Below the pieces are notes generated by a model, which was not told the DNA's origin, ran no database searches, and worked only from the letters and a program-made list of their open reading frames with translations. Shown piece after piece: positions 47,142-59,299 of a stretch of 64,000 nt of DNA. The DNA is from Aedes albopictus (Eukaryota > Arthropoda > Insecta > Diptera > Culicidae): contig NC_085138.1 in assembly GCF_035046485.1 (NCBI RefSeq), positions 16,805,329 through 16,869,328 on the forward strand. Reading direction: 5' to 3'. The position numbers were made by a program, and so were the translations under genes. Positions within the stretch are counted from its first letter, which is position 1, and each line of letters begins with the position of its first letter.

Positions 47142-47473
47142 CAGGCCCGTGCACAGAAGTGGCGCCAAGGGAGAGGTTTTTCCCAATTTCGGTAAAAGAG
47201 GGGCGCCTAGTGTAAGAAGTGTCGGTAAGGGGGGGGGGGGGGGGGGGGTTGGTTAACAACCAAAATACTCCCCCCCCCCTTGTTCACGGGCTTAGGGGCT
47301 GTCCATAAACCACGTGGTCATGAGAGGGGGGGGGGAGGGTTCGGCCAATGACTATTTTGTATGGACAAATAAAATTTTTTGTATGGACTAATGACCACGC
47401 GGGGGCGGAAGGGGGGGGGGGTGTGTTGAAAAGTCCCAAAAAAATGACCACGTGGTTTATGGACAGCCCCTTA
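47142..47473. mobile_element. hAT-like MITE carrying a nested Harbinger MITE
   Basis: Starts CAGGCCCGTGCACAG and ends TGTTCACGGGCTTA, an inverted pair typical of hAT ends. It is flanked by an 8-bp duplication CCTGCGGT (47134-47141 and 47474-47481). The interior has a G run (about 47229-47248). A second MITE lies at 47295-47470 within its right terminus. It splits the RTE-like LINE. Confidence 0.7.
47295..47470. mobile_element. Harbinger-like MITE (176 bp), TTA duplication
   Basis: Ends GGGGCTGTCCATAAACCACG and the exact complement. They are flanked by TTA (47292-47294, 47471-47473). It is inserted at the last three bases of the hAT-like MITE. G and C runs lie inside each arm. Confidence 0.82.
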
Positions 47474-47742
47474 CCTGCGGTATATAAATCGTGCATGGTT
47501 GCCTCACAATTGGATCTCCAACGTGGAGCTCCGTCGTCGATGTCGTCAAAAGCTGATAGCGTCAGAAATTCGGGAGCGGAAGTGGAGGTAGGTCGGCCAC
47601 ACTTTACACAGGGGCGGAAACGAAATCTGCAAGCACGCGTTGGATTGGAACCCAGCAGGACACCACAGCAGAGGCGCATTGGCCATGAAAACAGCTTATA
47701 GAGCAGTATAAAACTGAAAATGTTGCTTGGGTGTCATGGTGG

Positions 47743-47890
47743 CCTTCGTGGCCGAGTGGTAAGTGACATCAGTCATTTAGGTGTCTCGTAAGCCTCCAAG
47801 TATGGATTCGATTCCCGCTCGAGTCGGGGAAAACTTTTCGTAAACGGAAAATTCTCAACTGGGCCCCTGGGTGTCATATGTGTTGTCCGT
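47743..47890 (+). mobile_element. tRNA-derived SINE head
   Basis: GTGGCCTTCGTGGCCGAGTGG (A box in GGCCGAGTGG) and GGATTCGATTCCCGC (B box) are followed by GAGTCGGGGAAAACTTTTCG and CCCCTGGGTGTCATAT. It resembles a Ser- or Leu-type tRNA start fused to a SINE body related to the Feilai-like one at 23093. Confidence 0.6.
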
Positions 47891-48959
47891 TGTCTAATAT
47901 TAGTAATGTTCAATCTGTAAGTGTCTTTTTCATCATATTCACAACATATATAATTTTAGCTACATTACCTAGATTAATGAATAGAATACTCACCTTTAAC
48001 AATCTCCCGTTTGCAATGCTCTAAATCTATATTTTCTGCACACAAACTAATGCGAACATTTTCAGGAACAAATAAACCTGAAAAAAGAGAAAAAGGTTTC
48101 CGAAATTAATATCCTCGTTGACTTTTCGTTCGCCCAGATAACCCATATTGATTGGCTCCATTGAACTGATAAAAGTTCCCACTCGAAAAACAACCCAGTC
48201 TCGAATAGCTCCTCGAACGAGCGCATTTAGTGCCAAATTCTTTATCGCACCGCTCCTAATGGCTAACCCACAGAATGAAGCCCAACCAAACAATTCCGCA
48301 CACGAGCGAGTCAGGAGGCCTGTGGCTAGATGCCGGCTACAGAAGGCCGGTCGGAAATTCCCCCGGCTTCCGAGAAGAAAGCTAACCACCGCACGCTGGC
48401 TGCGATGTAAGTTCTAATCTCCGGTGAGTTTGCGTTGGCCCGACACCGACGACGACGACGGCGGGAAAAACATCTCTCCCAGTTCCAGTCCCAGCCTCAG
48501 TCTGTCAGTCAGTCAGTTAGTCGAAGCAACTATCGGCCCGTCTAGCTATGTACATGGTGTCGGCCCCGCAGGAAGGCGTGTGCGGTGCTGTTGGCATCCA
48601 TGATCCCATAAAAAGCAAAGTTCCGCATACAAACGCCCGGTCTGCTCCGCCCGGTAACACGTTGGACGTGACGGCAGTAAAATTGCCAACTTGAAATGCT
48701 CCCCCTGCCCGCCTAGCTTTGGATGAGGGGATGATCGGACGCGGAGACTTGGCAGCTCTATCGTTGCTACCCGGCAAGCAGTTTCGGACTGAGAACTACA
48801 CATTCCATTACGTGGAGGCCTTAGGGTGTTCACGATTGTAAAAGTGGGAAACAGTATCATTCACCCGTGCGAACATTTCATCCGCTGCCTTGATCTACTG
48901 TTCCTGCATTTCTTTTACCATACAGGTTTTCGTCAAAGAACAACTTCCACCTTGCGATC
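47891..48959. other. Low-copy-looking sequence
   Basis: No repeat. A minus-strand frame of 120 codons (48027-48389) contains plausible protein text (an SRGNFRPAFCSRHLATGLLT stretch and a hydrophobic, Phe-rich C-terminus) but matches nothing I know. CAGTCAGTCAGT repeats lie near 48500. It may be host sequence. Confidence 0.35.
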
Positions 48960-51900
48960 ACCAAATAAAATAAATATTTCAGAGATTCTTCCGTCCGGGG
49001 TTTTCCACAAAAATTTATTCAAGAACAACTCAACAAATTTCTCTTAAAATAACTCTACGGGCTCTTAAAAAAACTATCAAAGAATCATTCGGAAATTCGT
49101 TTCAGGACTTTCTTTAGTTTCTTACGAGGATTAGTTTGGATATTTCACTCGTTATTTCTCCGAAATGTCTCGAAAGATTATGTAAATAAATCTTACTTTA
49201 GAAATTTTTCAATGAATTTTTTTTTCATAACTTCAATTTCTTCAAAAATTGTTTTAGAGATCCTCCAGAATATTCTCGAAGGATTCATTTTAAAACCATG
49301 CATGGATATCTTTCAAAAATTCATTCAGAAATGCCACAGTTTTTTCTTTAAAAATTCCCTCAGGGCCTGTCCATAAACAACGTAGACTCATAGGGGGGAC
49401 GAGGGAGTCTGGCCAAAGTCTACGCTCAATACAAATTTCGAAAATTTTGTATGAACAAAAGTCTACGGAGGGGGAGGGGGGGTTCCGAGATGGCCCAAAA
49501 TGAGTCTACGTAGTTTATGGACAGCGCCTCAGTGATTTCTAAAGAAAATTTTTCAAGAAATTTGAAAATACCTGCCAAGGATGCTTTCGGAGATTCCTCT
49601 CGGAAATCTTTCAAGAATTCTATCATTGATTTTTTCAGAAAATTCTTCCTCTAGATATTTCTCATTGAATTTCTCTAGAAAAGGTTACATAGGATTCCAT
49701 AAAAATTTCCCCATATTTTTTTATCAGGTATCCGTACGAGAATTATTTGAGGAAATCATCCTTCAGATATTTATCCGAGGATTTCTTTAGAAATCTTCTA
49801 CAGACACCATCAGACATTTTTGCAAAGAATCTTCCAGAAATACTTCCCGGGAAATTTCTCTGGGGATCCTATTAATAACTCCTAATAAGATTCCTTCATA
49901 AATTAGTCCAATGATTCCAAGCCCAAGGAAATCTTAGGATTTCTTCCAAAATTTATCCATATATTCTTCGGATTTCATAAATTACTCCGGTCTTGAAATT
50001 TATCAAAATTCTCTTTAGAAACTCAACCAGCGTTTTTTTTAGAAATTATTTAAGGAACTCCTCCAGGCCTTCCTTCTGATATTCATGAAATCCTCCAGCA
50101 ATCATTTAGATATATTTTTATTGTTTCCTTCGGAAACTTATCAGAAATAACCCTAGAAATTCTCCCATGGATTCGTTTGAAAAAATCATCGATTATTTCA
50201 TCAGCGATTCCTTCAGCATTTCTTACAGGAATTCCCTTAAGCATTATTTCAAAGATTCTCTCATTAATTCTACCAGTGGGTTCTTCCGAATTTTTTCCAC
50301 AGATTATTTCAGAAATTCTTTAAGGTTTTTCCACAAGAAGTTCACCAGATATTTGTTCAGTAATTTCTCTGGGGGATCCATTGAAAACTCCCGCATGAAT
50401 GGGTCCGAGAATTTGTTCAAGATTCATTCAAGAAAACCATGCAAGAACTGATTCAGAGATTCTAGCATTACTACTTTCAATGATTCAAGTTGGATTCAAT
50501 CAGAATTTCCAGCTGGTGTTCATATAGAGAATCCTTCAGATATTCCTGCATGCATTTCCCCAGAAATTTATCCGGAATTTTCTCTACGCGTCAATCAAGT
50601 AATTTCACCACGGATTTTGTAAGAAATAAATTAAAAAATATGTTCAAGGGATTTTTACGGAAATTTCTTCAGAAATACCTCGCTGTAAATTAACTTTTTG
50701 TTGTTCTAGGTGTTCCTACAGGATTTTTTGAGAAATTCATCTACAGATTTCTCCAGGAATATATTCAGAATATTCTTCAGGAACTTAATAAAGAATTTTT
50801 CCAATAATGTTCCTATAATTCATCAATAATTTTTCTCTATGAATTCAACCAAGGGTTTCCCGAGAAGTTTCCCCAGTTATTTCTCTAAGAGTTCTTAAGA
50901 AATTGCTCCGGAGATACTACTGAAGATTGCTTCAGGAACGCCATCAGGGGCTCTTTCAGAAGGAGATATTTTTATCTTCAGAGACGTCTTCCGAATTTTC
51001 AGTGTTTTTTCAAAAGTTCTTCTGTGGAGCTTTTCAGAAAATCGTCTAAAAATTTCATTTCTAATTTTGCAATAGTAAGAAATCCTTGAAGTATTTTTTT
51101 TTTTCAAGAATTCCCAGGAGGGTTATCTTAAGAAATTCTCTAAAACTCCAGGAGCAATCATTCGAAACTCCAAAAAGCAATTCTCAAGGGAAAACAAATT
51201 CTGGCGGAATTCCTGGACAAACATTCTTTAAGCAGGTTATAAAGTTATTGCTGGAACATTTCCTAGATGGACGCCAAGGATAGGGGGATGTTACGCCAAG
51301 AAGAAAAAGAAGAAGAAGAGGACCTCTTTGATTCGCTGAAAAAAATCATAAGAGACTCTTGGAGGTACTCTGAAAGTAATTTCAAGGAAAAAAATCTTTA
51401 GAAATATCTGCGCGGATTCCTGGATATTCGCAACAGAATTTCTGAAAAATATCTTTTAAAATGTCTACACAAATCTCAGCCGAAGGTTCTTATGGCATTC
51501 TTGAAGAACTCGCTCAATAAATTTATGAGAGACCGCTGGAGAATTTTTTGAAGGATTCCTTGAAAGAGTCAATGGATATACATATGAAGGAATGCTCGGA
51601 AAAATTTCTTATGCAATAAAGTTTTGAACACAAAAATCGTTAAACTACAACGTGGAGAAATTAATGAATGTAATCTTACTGAAACAAAACAAATCCTAGG
51701 GAAATTTCGCATCCTAGATCGCATCCTAGATCCACTGAAGGAGAAATCTTTGAAATTATGCCTGGAAGAGCTATAGACCCCTTTGTAGTTATTCATATGT
51801 AGAACGATTTCTTGAAAAATTCCTGAATGAAAATGCTAAGGAATAGATTCTGAAGTACATTTCGCAGAAAATCTTCGGAAAACAAATCTTAGATAATTCC

Positions 51901-52330
51901 CTGGAAGAAGGAAGTCTTGAAAATTGTCTTGAAGAATTTATGGAAGGAAATTCTTGTAAAAATATATTACAAAAGTTCTAGTTCAAAAGTTCCTTTAGAA
52001 ATGTTTGGAAATATACATGAAGGAATACAATCATGAACTTATTTGGCAAACCTTGAAAGAATTTCCTGTAGATTCCCTTCGTGAATCCCTGAAGGAAATT
52101 TGGATAGAATTTATGAGAAAACCCGTTTATCAGTTTCAAGAAGCATCTTTTGATAATTTTCTTGAAAATTTCCAGGAGAATTTCCAATGAAAATGCTTGG
52201 AGGTATTCCTGAAAGAATCACTGGATTAATCCCTGGCAGAAATTTTCAATGAAATTTATGAACAGGAATGTTTTTTGAAGGGATACCAAGATGAATTGTT
52301 AGAGAAATTCTGTTCTGACAGTGTCCCTCT
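48960..52330. repeat. Degenerate AT-rich satellite, second block
   Basis: Built from diverged TTCAGAAATTCCTCC-like units as at 6285-10584. From about 51340 to 52330 the units run in the reverse orientation (GGAATTTCTTGAAA-like text), so the block changes strand. It contains the Harbinger-like MITE at 49363-49528 and, at about 51285-51322, a SINE tail (ATGTTACGCCAAGAAG then AAG repeats). No genes. Confidence 0.7.
49363..49528. mobile_element. Harbinger-like MITE (166 bp), TCA duplication
   Basis: Ends GGGCCTGTCCATAAACAACG and the near-complement ending GGACAGCGCC. They are flanked by TCA (49360-49362, 49529-49531). It is inverted relative to the copy at 39491 and inserted in satellite. Confidence 0.75.
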
Positions 52331-52530
52331 CTAATTTATTTATTTGTCTTGTCAACAGGCGTCATATAAGCCCCAATGATTTTTCTCAAATTTCAATATT
52401 ACATACTTAAATAACCGCAGTCAAATATAAAACATATATAGAAACAATAGAAAACATTAAAACACTCCAAAAACAGTCGAACAAAAAAAAAACATAAAAA
52501 CTAAGTAGGCCTTAGAAAACAAACTAGGCT

Positions 52531-53012
52531 CAGTGTACCAGTTATGGCTATAGTACCTCAAATTCGCCATAGTTGATTTTCAACCTTTAAAGATATAAAT
52601 CAACAAGAAAAAAATCGTGAACAACAGATCACGATCACAAAACATGATTGCAATCATTCAAACTTCACAATTTGCTAAAATTATGGTAGAAATAAATCAT
52701 TTTCCTTAACTTTTCGGCCTCCTTGCACCCTATTTCGCCATAGTGTACCAGTTATGGCAACTCCCATAAGGAATGCATGTAAATAGTGCGAAGTGGAACC
52801 CAAATTAACAAATGTATCCATAACTGGTACAGGGTTCCTATCATTGGCACACGCCGTAATAAATACTAAACGTAGTTTTGGCTCCGTTTCTATATTTTTC
52901 CTGTAAAGTATTGAAACAAATCAATCATTTGACTTATTGTTTACATTCGTCGGTCTTCTTCTTATTTTTGTAGAAATAGTTTTTCTTAGGTAGTGCGATA
53001 ACTGGTACAGGC
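52531..53012. repeat. Nested inverted repeats of GTACCAGTTATGGC
   Basis: Direct copies lie at 52535-52548 and 52745-52758, and near-complement copies at 52817-52830 and 52995-53008. They give an outer pair and an inner pair. It may be a small transposon with a duplicated end; no target duplication was found. Confidence 0.5.
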
Positions 53013-53895
53013 ACCCTAAATCTTCGGCGAAAAATTTAATGAGAAACGTTGAAGTCGAGCAATGAACATAGTCTATTAAAATTACACTGTAACCCATGCA
53101 CACTCCCAAACATGCTGTAGCTCGTTCGGTTTAACGGTGGTCGCAGCATAGAGTTATTGCAAAGAGCACGAGATAAAACATTAATGACGATTTGCCCTAG
53201 CTGTATCTCAACGGAACGATAATGGTTCCAGGTGGATCAGCTGACAACGGCTTTCGTAGCTTGACAAATTATATGAATTTGACAAAGGCAAACGCCAAAA
53301 AGTTTGTGTACCCCAAAAACCTTCGTTGAACAGGCTCGAACCCATGGACGCCGTTACTATAGAACGGATTCTAAACAAACGAACATTACTCTACTGTGGA
53401 GCGAGATAGGATTTAAGGCAAAAGATATCCGTGAATTCCCTGGTCAATCTTAATATGAAGCCGAGAATACTGAAGGCTTAACCGCGTTGCTAATATGCTG
53501 TTTCAAAGAGAGCCGGTCGTCCGAAACTACACCAAGGTCTTTAATTTAGCTTACGCGTTCAATTAGGGTGCCTGACGAACTATAATGAAACAGTGTGGAT
53601 AGTTTTTTGTTCGAAAATGAAATCACCGAGCACTTGGACGTGTTAACTTTCATTCGGTTTAGTGTGTACAGTGTACGCCATTCAGCAAACGCATTCAACT
53701 AACATTGAAGAAAGTAGCAGTCATTAATCGAACGAATACGAAGGTATAGTTTGAGATTATGCGCATAAGATAGTCGTGGACCTTTAATCATCAAGTTTAC
53801 GTCATTAAAATAGATCAAAAAAATCAGGTGTCCCAAACAGCACAGAAATGTCAAATGCGTTATACCATTATCACTATACTAATATTTAACATGTA

Positions 53896-54174
53896 CACTC
53901 CCGTTCAAATGTTTGGGGTCAGCCCCTCAAAAACATGTCATTTTTTTAGGCCCATATCTCCGCCAATTTGCGTTCGATTTCAAAACCCTAGGTTTCATTC
54001 AAAAGTTAATAAGTCAAAGAAACTTTGAACATGATTTAAAAGAAACTTTTTCAAAAAAAATTGACGTCTTAATGAAACCTAGGGTTTTGAAATCGGACGC
54101 AAATTGGCGGAGATATGGGCCTAAAAAAATGACATGTTTTTGAGGGGGTGACCCCAAACATTTGAACGGGAGTG
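53896..54174. mobile_element. Tc1/mariner-like MITE (279 bp)
   Basis: Ends CACTCCCGTTCAAATGTTTG and the exact complement. They are flanked by TA (53894-53895, 54175-54176). The halves mirror each other over most of the length. It is inserted in the minus-strand LINE. Confidence 0.85.
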
Positions 54175-55649
54175 TATATGTACCATTTTTATTGTTGTGA
54201 ATTAAAACAAAGACTGCACAGATCTAGATTGGTAGGAAGTGGAAATAAGGTATAAAATATAAATTGTAATGAAATTTTAAAGTACGTTTTTCTAGTGTCA
54301 ATTAAAAACGAAGATCGATATGTAGCACGTGGATGTGTTATTCCATAGATTTTATTCATTTTATGACTAAATGAGTGAGTAGGTTGACAAAAGTAATGTT
54401 TGCGCATGTCCACGCGGCCAATCTTCGTATCTGACGTCTTCGGTAACACTGGACTATTACTTGTAACAGACGTTTTTTGTTTACCAATGACAGTTTGATG
54501 CCTGTTATGCTTCCATACTAGATATAATGTCGCGTGCTGGAAAAAATAGTGCAACTTTTTCCTTCGCTCTAACTCTGGAGTTGCACTCCTTTGCAGGAGA
54601 GTTCAATGTATTCCCAACCGATCTAGTTCAGCTACAGCAATACGATGGTACAATTTATCAAAGGCTGCAGTCATTTCAGTGTAAATGGCATCGGCTTGAA
54701 TTTGAACGCGCTGCGACATGCTCGCGATCACGGCATAAAAATCACAAGGCAGGTTAGTAACCTATGTAAACATCTGTTTTGGATGTAAACATGTGACGTC
54801 GTTATTATCGTCTTTCACGTTGATCAAATTGATCACCTAGGAACGATTTGAATTACGTCATCAAAAAGCAGTTAAATTTCGGGAATATATCACCTTCTGT
54901 ATAGTTACCAACCTCTTTCCTGGTTCCCTTTTTGTGGACTGGGAACATGCGCGCAAACTTCTAGAAGGACGTAAATAGGCCAGTTGTCACGGAGAATTGA
55001 AATACGTGAAACAATGGTGACAATAGGCTGTTGATTTCGGCGTGTCTATCAATAATATCAATGTGCTGACATACGAGTACATTGGACAAAGTTCGAGCAG
55101 CAATCTCAATGTACTCGGTATCAAAGATATTGCCCCAACGCAGGAAGGTTGGATAACAGTTCAGTGATATCGCGATGATCAGCCTTGCGGAAACCATAGG
55201 AAACCGCAATCGGTGAAATGAAAAAAATCAAAGGCAGCTTAGCGTCGATTTTTAGCAACAAATGGGGATGGAGTGTTAATTTCACTATGAGAGCGGGTGC
55301 TTCGCCTATGAGCGATGTGAAATCCTGCGCACTGACGAAACAGAGGTCCAAACTACAATTGTTCTGATTGGTAATGTGTTTGATTTCAGAGGGAGTTGCA
55401 GCACAATAGTTGTCCAAAAGGTAAGATGCGGTGGAGTGAATGACTGAACGATCCACATCAGGATAAAGAAATCCATTGCATGATCTCTTCCATGTGATCC
55501 CTGGAAGATCGAAGTCAATCATCAGTCATCACAACGACTTCATCTCTAGGTTTAGCGATTTCCAGAATGGAGAATACTGAAAGGCAATGCAATTCAATGA
55601 GAGATACGTCACGTACGCGATCAGGAGGAAAATACAGCACGCAGTGAAA

Positions 55650-56105
55650 AAGAGTACGATCGCCAGGTGGTCCTCTATGGGCACGAAGCATGGACTCTAC
55701 GTGCTGAAGACCAACGCGCCCTTGAACTTTTCGAACGGAAGGTGTTGCGTACTATCTACGGCGAAGTGCACAACGGGACTTGGAAAAGTCGAATGAACCA
55801 CGAGCTGCATCAGCTGCTGAGAGATCGTTCACACCGCCAAAATCGGTAGGTTACGGTGGGTGGGTCACGTCATCAGGATGTCGGATCGAAACCTGACTAA
55901 AATGATTCTCGAGAGTCATCCAACTGGTACAAGAAGACGGGGTGCGCAGCAAGCTAGGTGGGTCGATCAAGGTGAGGATGGTTTGTGGATCCTTCACAAA
56001 GTACGGAACTGGAGACACACAGCCATGGACCGAGTGGAATGGAGACGACTCCTATGTACAGCAGAGGACACTCAGGCCTTAGTCTGTCCGGTAAGATACG
56101 TAAAA
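55650..56105 (+). pseudogene. RTE-type LINE, C-terminal fragment
   Basis: Plus-strand WTLRAEDQRALELFERKVLR, MNHELHQLLRDRSH, then after a frame change GHVIRMSDRNLTKMILESH, RRRGAQQARWVDQGEDGL and AMDRVEWRRLLCTAED. This is the same C-terminus as the LINE at 43830-44450. It is strongly 5'-truncated and inserted in the endonuclease region of the minus-strand LINE. It ends near CCGGTAAGATACG. Confidence 0.8.
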
Positions 56106-56989
56106 ACGCCCCAACCTGTTTAGTGCTGTTATCGGGGCTCTTATCACATCGGAAAATCTTGTAGTCATTACCAAACACATTGTGGGAAAGCGTTCGTGCA
56201 TCCAACCAAGTCTCGGTGACAACGGTGATGTCGTAGCATCTACCAGAGATAGCAACACGGAAATCCACGACACTACTATCCATATTGCCAACGTTCTGGT
56301 AGTAAACGATGATGTCTTGATGACTACTGGACGAGGGAGCGAAGGATAATACCGGAATTGATGTGACGGCTGGACCATCAGTTGGATAACTGGAAACAAC
56401 AGTGCATGAGTTGCTCAAAGTGACGTTGTACTTGCCTGCATAAGTTTCGGAAGACCTCTTCACCGACACCACACATAGGACCGGGACGGCTGCATGTAGT
56501 TGGTGGGAGGGGCTCGGCTGTAGTGGGCGGATTCAAAGCTTTCAAAGTACTGGGGACAGGCGTGCGCCACGGCGTTCAACAATGCGCTATTGGATCCTTC
56601 TCTGCTATCACTCGGACGATTTTTCGTTGGTTTTTTGGCTGTTGAAGCCCAGTGAGTCTCACGAAAGTTCTCATACCACGTTTCCGTTAACAACGACATA
56701 TCCTTCAGAGATTTTCAATCCGACTATGAAGGTAAAGAAGCTGAATGTGGCTAGATCCTTATCTTCAAGAATCAATTCTATAACTTTAGGCGTAACATCG
56801 GTAGGAAGATCCCTGCAATTACTAACAAAAGTGGTGATGTCATCATCGGGCATGCTTAGATCAAACTTTCGAACCACGCTAATCGATTCGTTCTTACTCC
56901 TTCGGATGACTGTCAACGCGTTTCGTTTTGGAGTGTGCGGGACGTTACTCGGACTAAGCATCCGGTTTAATCCGGACCCATGGTGTAGA

Positions 56990-58500
56990 TGCCACGGGGG
57001 TCATGGAGGACTTTGGAGGACAGTATTTCCACTATTTCCTTCAATTCAGCGATATCGTCATATAAATTCATATGTCTTGCGTTTTGTTCAACCAATTTTA
57101 AATTATTTTCCAAAAAATAAAAGCTGAATATAATACCACTCGATCATCTGAATGCAGGTTTTGCGTCAGATTGATGAAATTCAAGTTATTGGCGAGTTTT
57201 GGGGCGATCTGCTTAGATTTTAGCAAAATTTCCAAAAATATATGTAGAAATGATTTTTTTTTTTTTTAAATAAGAAAAAAACAATTGAAAAAATCTTTCT
57301 CAACGTTTATTTGACATATCATACGTAGGCGAGTTACAGTTAAAAATTCAGCTCAATCGGAGCATTGATTACGAATGAGATATGTGAAATGAGCGACTTT
57401 GCTTAAAAATATAACACAAATCGATTTGAAATCATCAACCTTGTATAGAAAGTCGAAAAAAATCCGCTCTACTGTAATTTTTTTTTTCCTTCGCGTTTTT
57501 GAACTCAGGGCATAATTCTACACCAAAAATGATCATCAGCTTACCGAGTTCAAAAATGCTGCAAACTAGTGTTATTGATGCATGGGGATTTGAGGAGATT
57601 TCCCGAAATGATTCTTCGTAGAAGTGGAATAATTTCCTTGGGAGCGTACAACCATAGGAGGCGCTAAAATGTGGAAACCTGGAAAAGTGCAGTAAGTACC
57701 GATTAGAGACTGTGTACCACAGTAAGTGTTCTTTTAGGACACCCTAACCGGTATACTCTACTACAAAGAGTGTCCCCAAAACCGGAAGATGGAAATAGCT
57801 CATCACAGCGCGCACCGTCCGTCCTCTGAAAATATGTTACATCGAGAGAGTCCGCAAAAAAAAAAAAAAAGAATCCGACAACCGGGACTCGGAAAGTTGT
57901 CTCTCCATTTGAGTGTGCGTTTCGGACCGGAATTACTTGTTGTCGGTCCGGACTAAGCCATATCGTTCTAAACCGGTGACGGTGTGTGGGACGACGAATG
58001 AATGCTGCGAATGGGACCCTGACTGAATTTCGGCAGTGAAGTCAAGCATCCGAGCCGAGAGCGGGGCCGGCCATCACCCGAGAAAGGGGTTGTTTTGCAG
58101 CAATTTGTTCCCGGAACAGAACGACGATGGCGACGACGACGACGGGTCGACCACAAAATTCTGATAAATATTCATGACACGATGCGACACACAAACACTC
58201 GACTATACAAACTCTATCGCTTTCATTCAGCGCTGAATGGTCGTAAAATGGTTGATAGTTGCAGAGTAAACTACGGTGTGCGGTGGACTGGGACTGGGGT
58301 AGTTGCTGGTGGAAGGCAGTCAAACAGCATAGAGCAATTCGGTGGCAGTTGAACTAAAGTGCGATGACTGTGGATTGGATGCTGAGCGCCGACGCTCAGC
58401 TGGAGAACTGCATGATGTCGTAATTTTTAATCTTAAAAGTTGAAACACTCCTGCATTTAACAAGGGCTATATGGAAAGAGACTGCTCCCGGAAGTCAGCG
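56990..58500. other. Unassigned, partly GC-rich sequence
   Basis: 57130-57700 is AT-rich with no signal. 57900-58400 is GC-rich, contains a run of GAC repeats (58115-58143) and looks low-copy. Frames of up to 93 codons match nothing known. It may be host regulatory or intronic sequence. Confidence 0.35.
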
Positions 58501-58639
58501 ATGTGCAGTACGGGAGATTCCAAGAGAATTGGAAAAGTTTACTGAAGTCTTGAATTGGACGTGCTTAGTAGAAGTAATACTAGAGTCTTGCCTTAAGACG
58601 GGGTTGGGTATCGGAGGGTTAAAGTGCGTAATAAGAGAT

Positions 58640-59290
58640 TTCAAGGGCGTTTCAAGAAATTTCAGGGACATTTCAGAGAGTTTCAGGAGGTTTCAGGAAC
58701 GGTTAGAGAACGTTCCGAGAAGTCTTAGGGACGTTTGATAGTATTCTAGTGGAGTTATAAGAGGTTTCTAAAGCTTTTCTCGAAGGGTCTCAGGAGTTTA
58801 CGGTCATTCATGGCTATTTCAAAGGGATTACGGAGATTTAAGGAACGTCCAAACAGTACGAAGCGCCATTGGGATCCCCTTAAATGCCATGAGATCCTTT
58901 GAGACCCTCTGAAAACCCTTGGAATCCCCTGAAATGCCCATAAGACCCTCTGAAACTCCTAGATACTTCCTGAAACGCCCCTGAAAACTCGATGTATCTC
59001 CTGAGCCTTCCTGGAATCCCTGCACCCAGAGACTCTTTAGAACCATCCTCAAACACCTTGCGATTCTTTGGAACGCCCTGAGACCCTTAAGCGCTTTTGT
59101 GGACACCTGGAACCTTTCTGAGACCCTGAAACGCTCATGAAATGCCCCTGAGGCCCCTTTGAGACGTTCCTGAGACACTCTTAAACTCTCCTGAGACCTC
59201 CCGGTACTCAACGAAACTCCCTGGAAGCCCCGTTGAAACACCCCTGAGATCTACTGGTGTCCCCTGAAACCCCCTGAAAGCTACTATGAA
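58640..59290. repeat. Degenerate satellite in inverted halves
   Basis: 58640-58840 is made of TTTCAGGGACGTTTCAGAG-like units on plus. 58870-59290 is made of their complement (CTGAAACGCCCCTGAGACC-like). The strand switches near 58850. A 137-codon minus frame in the second half is a repeat artefact. Confidence 0.6.
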
Positions 59291-59299
59291 TCAATACTC

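Larger units (their letters stand above)
46575..47705 (+). pseudogene. RTE-like LINE C-terminal part, interrupted
   Basis: Plus-strand pieces ELADDVALL (about 46582), MQNMLDDLADCFSTAGLTIN (46626 on), NVKSFQYLNNQMTADGGTKN and ARVKKAKAAFASLTFRNS (to about 46885) are the end of the palm and the thumb. After a frame change, VVLYANET and DFIHRCLR follow (about 47050-47135). Beyond the nested insertion, NRAWLPHNWISNVELRRRCR and VGHTL/GNEICKHALDWNPAGH (about 47485-47660) finish the C-terminus. The insertion at 47142-47473 splits it. A different family from the LINE at 43830. Confidence 0.75.
53020..56960 (-). pseudogene. Jockey/CR1-type LINE, minus strand, many breaks
   Basis: From high to low coordinate: possible ORF1 remnants (56460-56960, with SRKFDLSMPDDDITTF-like text); endonuclease start IVYYQNVGNMDSSVVDF (about 56290) and TETWLDAR; more endonuclease DFDLPGITW (about 55510) and NCSLDLCFVSAQDF; reverse transcriptase FPVHKKGTRKEVGNY (about 54930) and DAIYTEMTAAFDKLYHRIA (about 54680); then FNDVNLMIKGPRLSYA (about 53800, catalytic DD lost); IKDLGVVSDDRLSLKQHI (about 53540); and LSSYESRCQLIHLEPLSFR (about 53250). 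It is cut by an RTE fragment (55650-56105), an unassigned stretch (about 54190-54540) and a mariner-like MITE (53896-54174). The catalytic loss and many stops mark it as dead. Confidence 0.75.

Noticed and set aside
58828..59241. 137-codon minus-strand frame
   Set aside because: Encodes a repeated peptide from the inverted satellite; not a gene.
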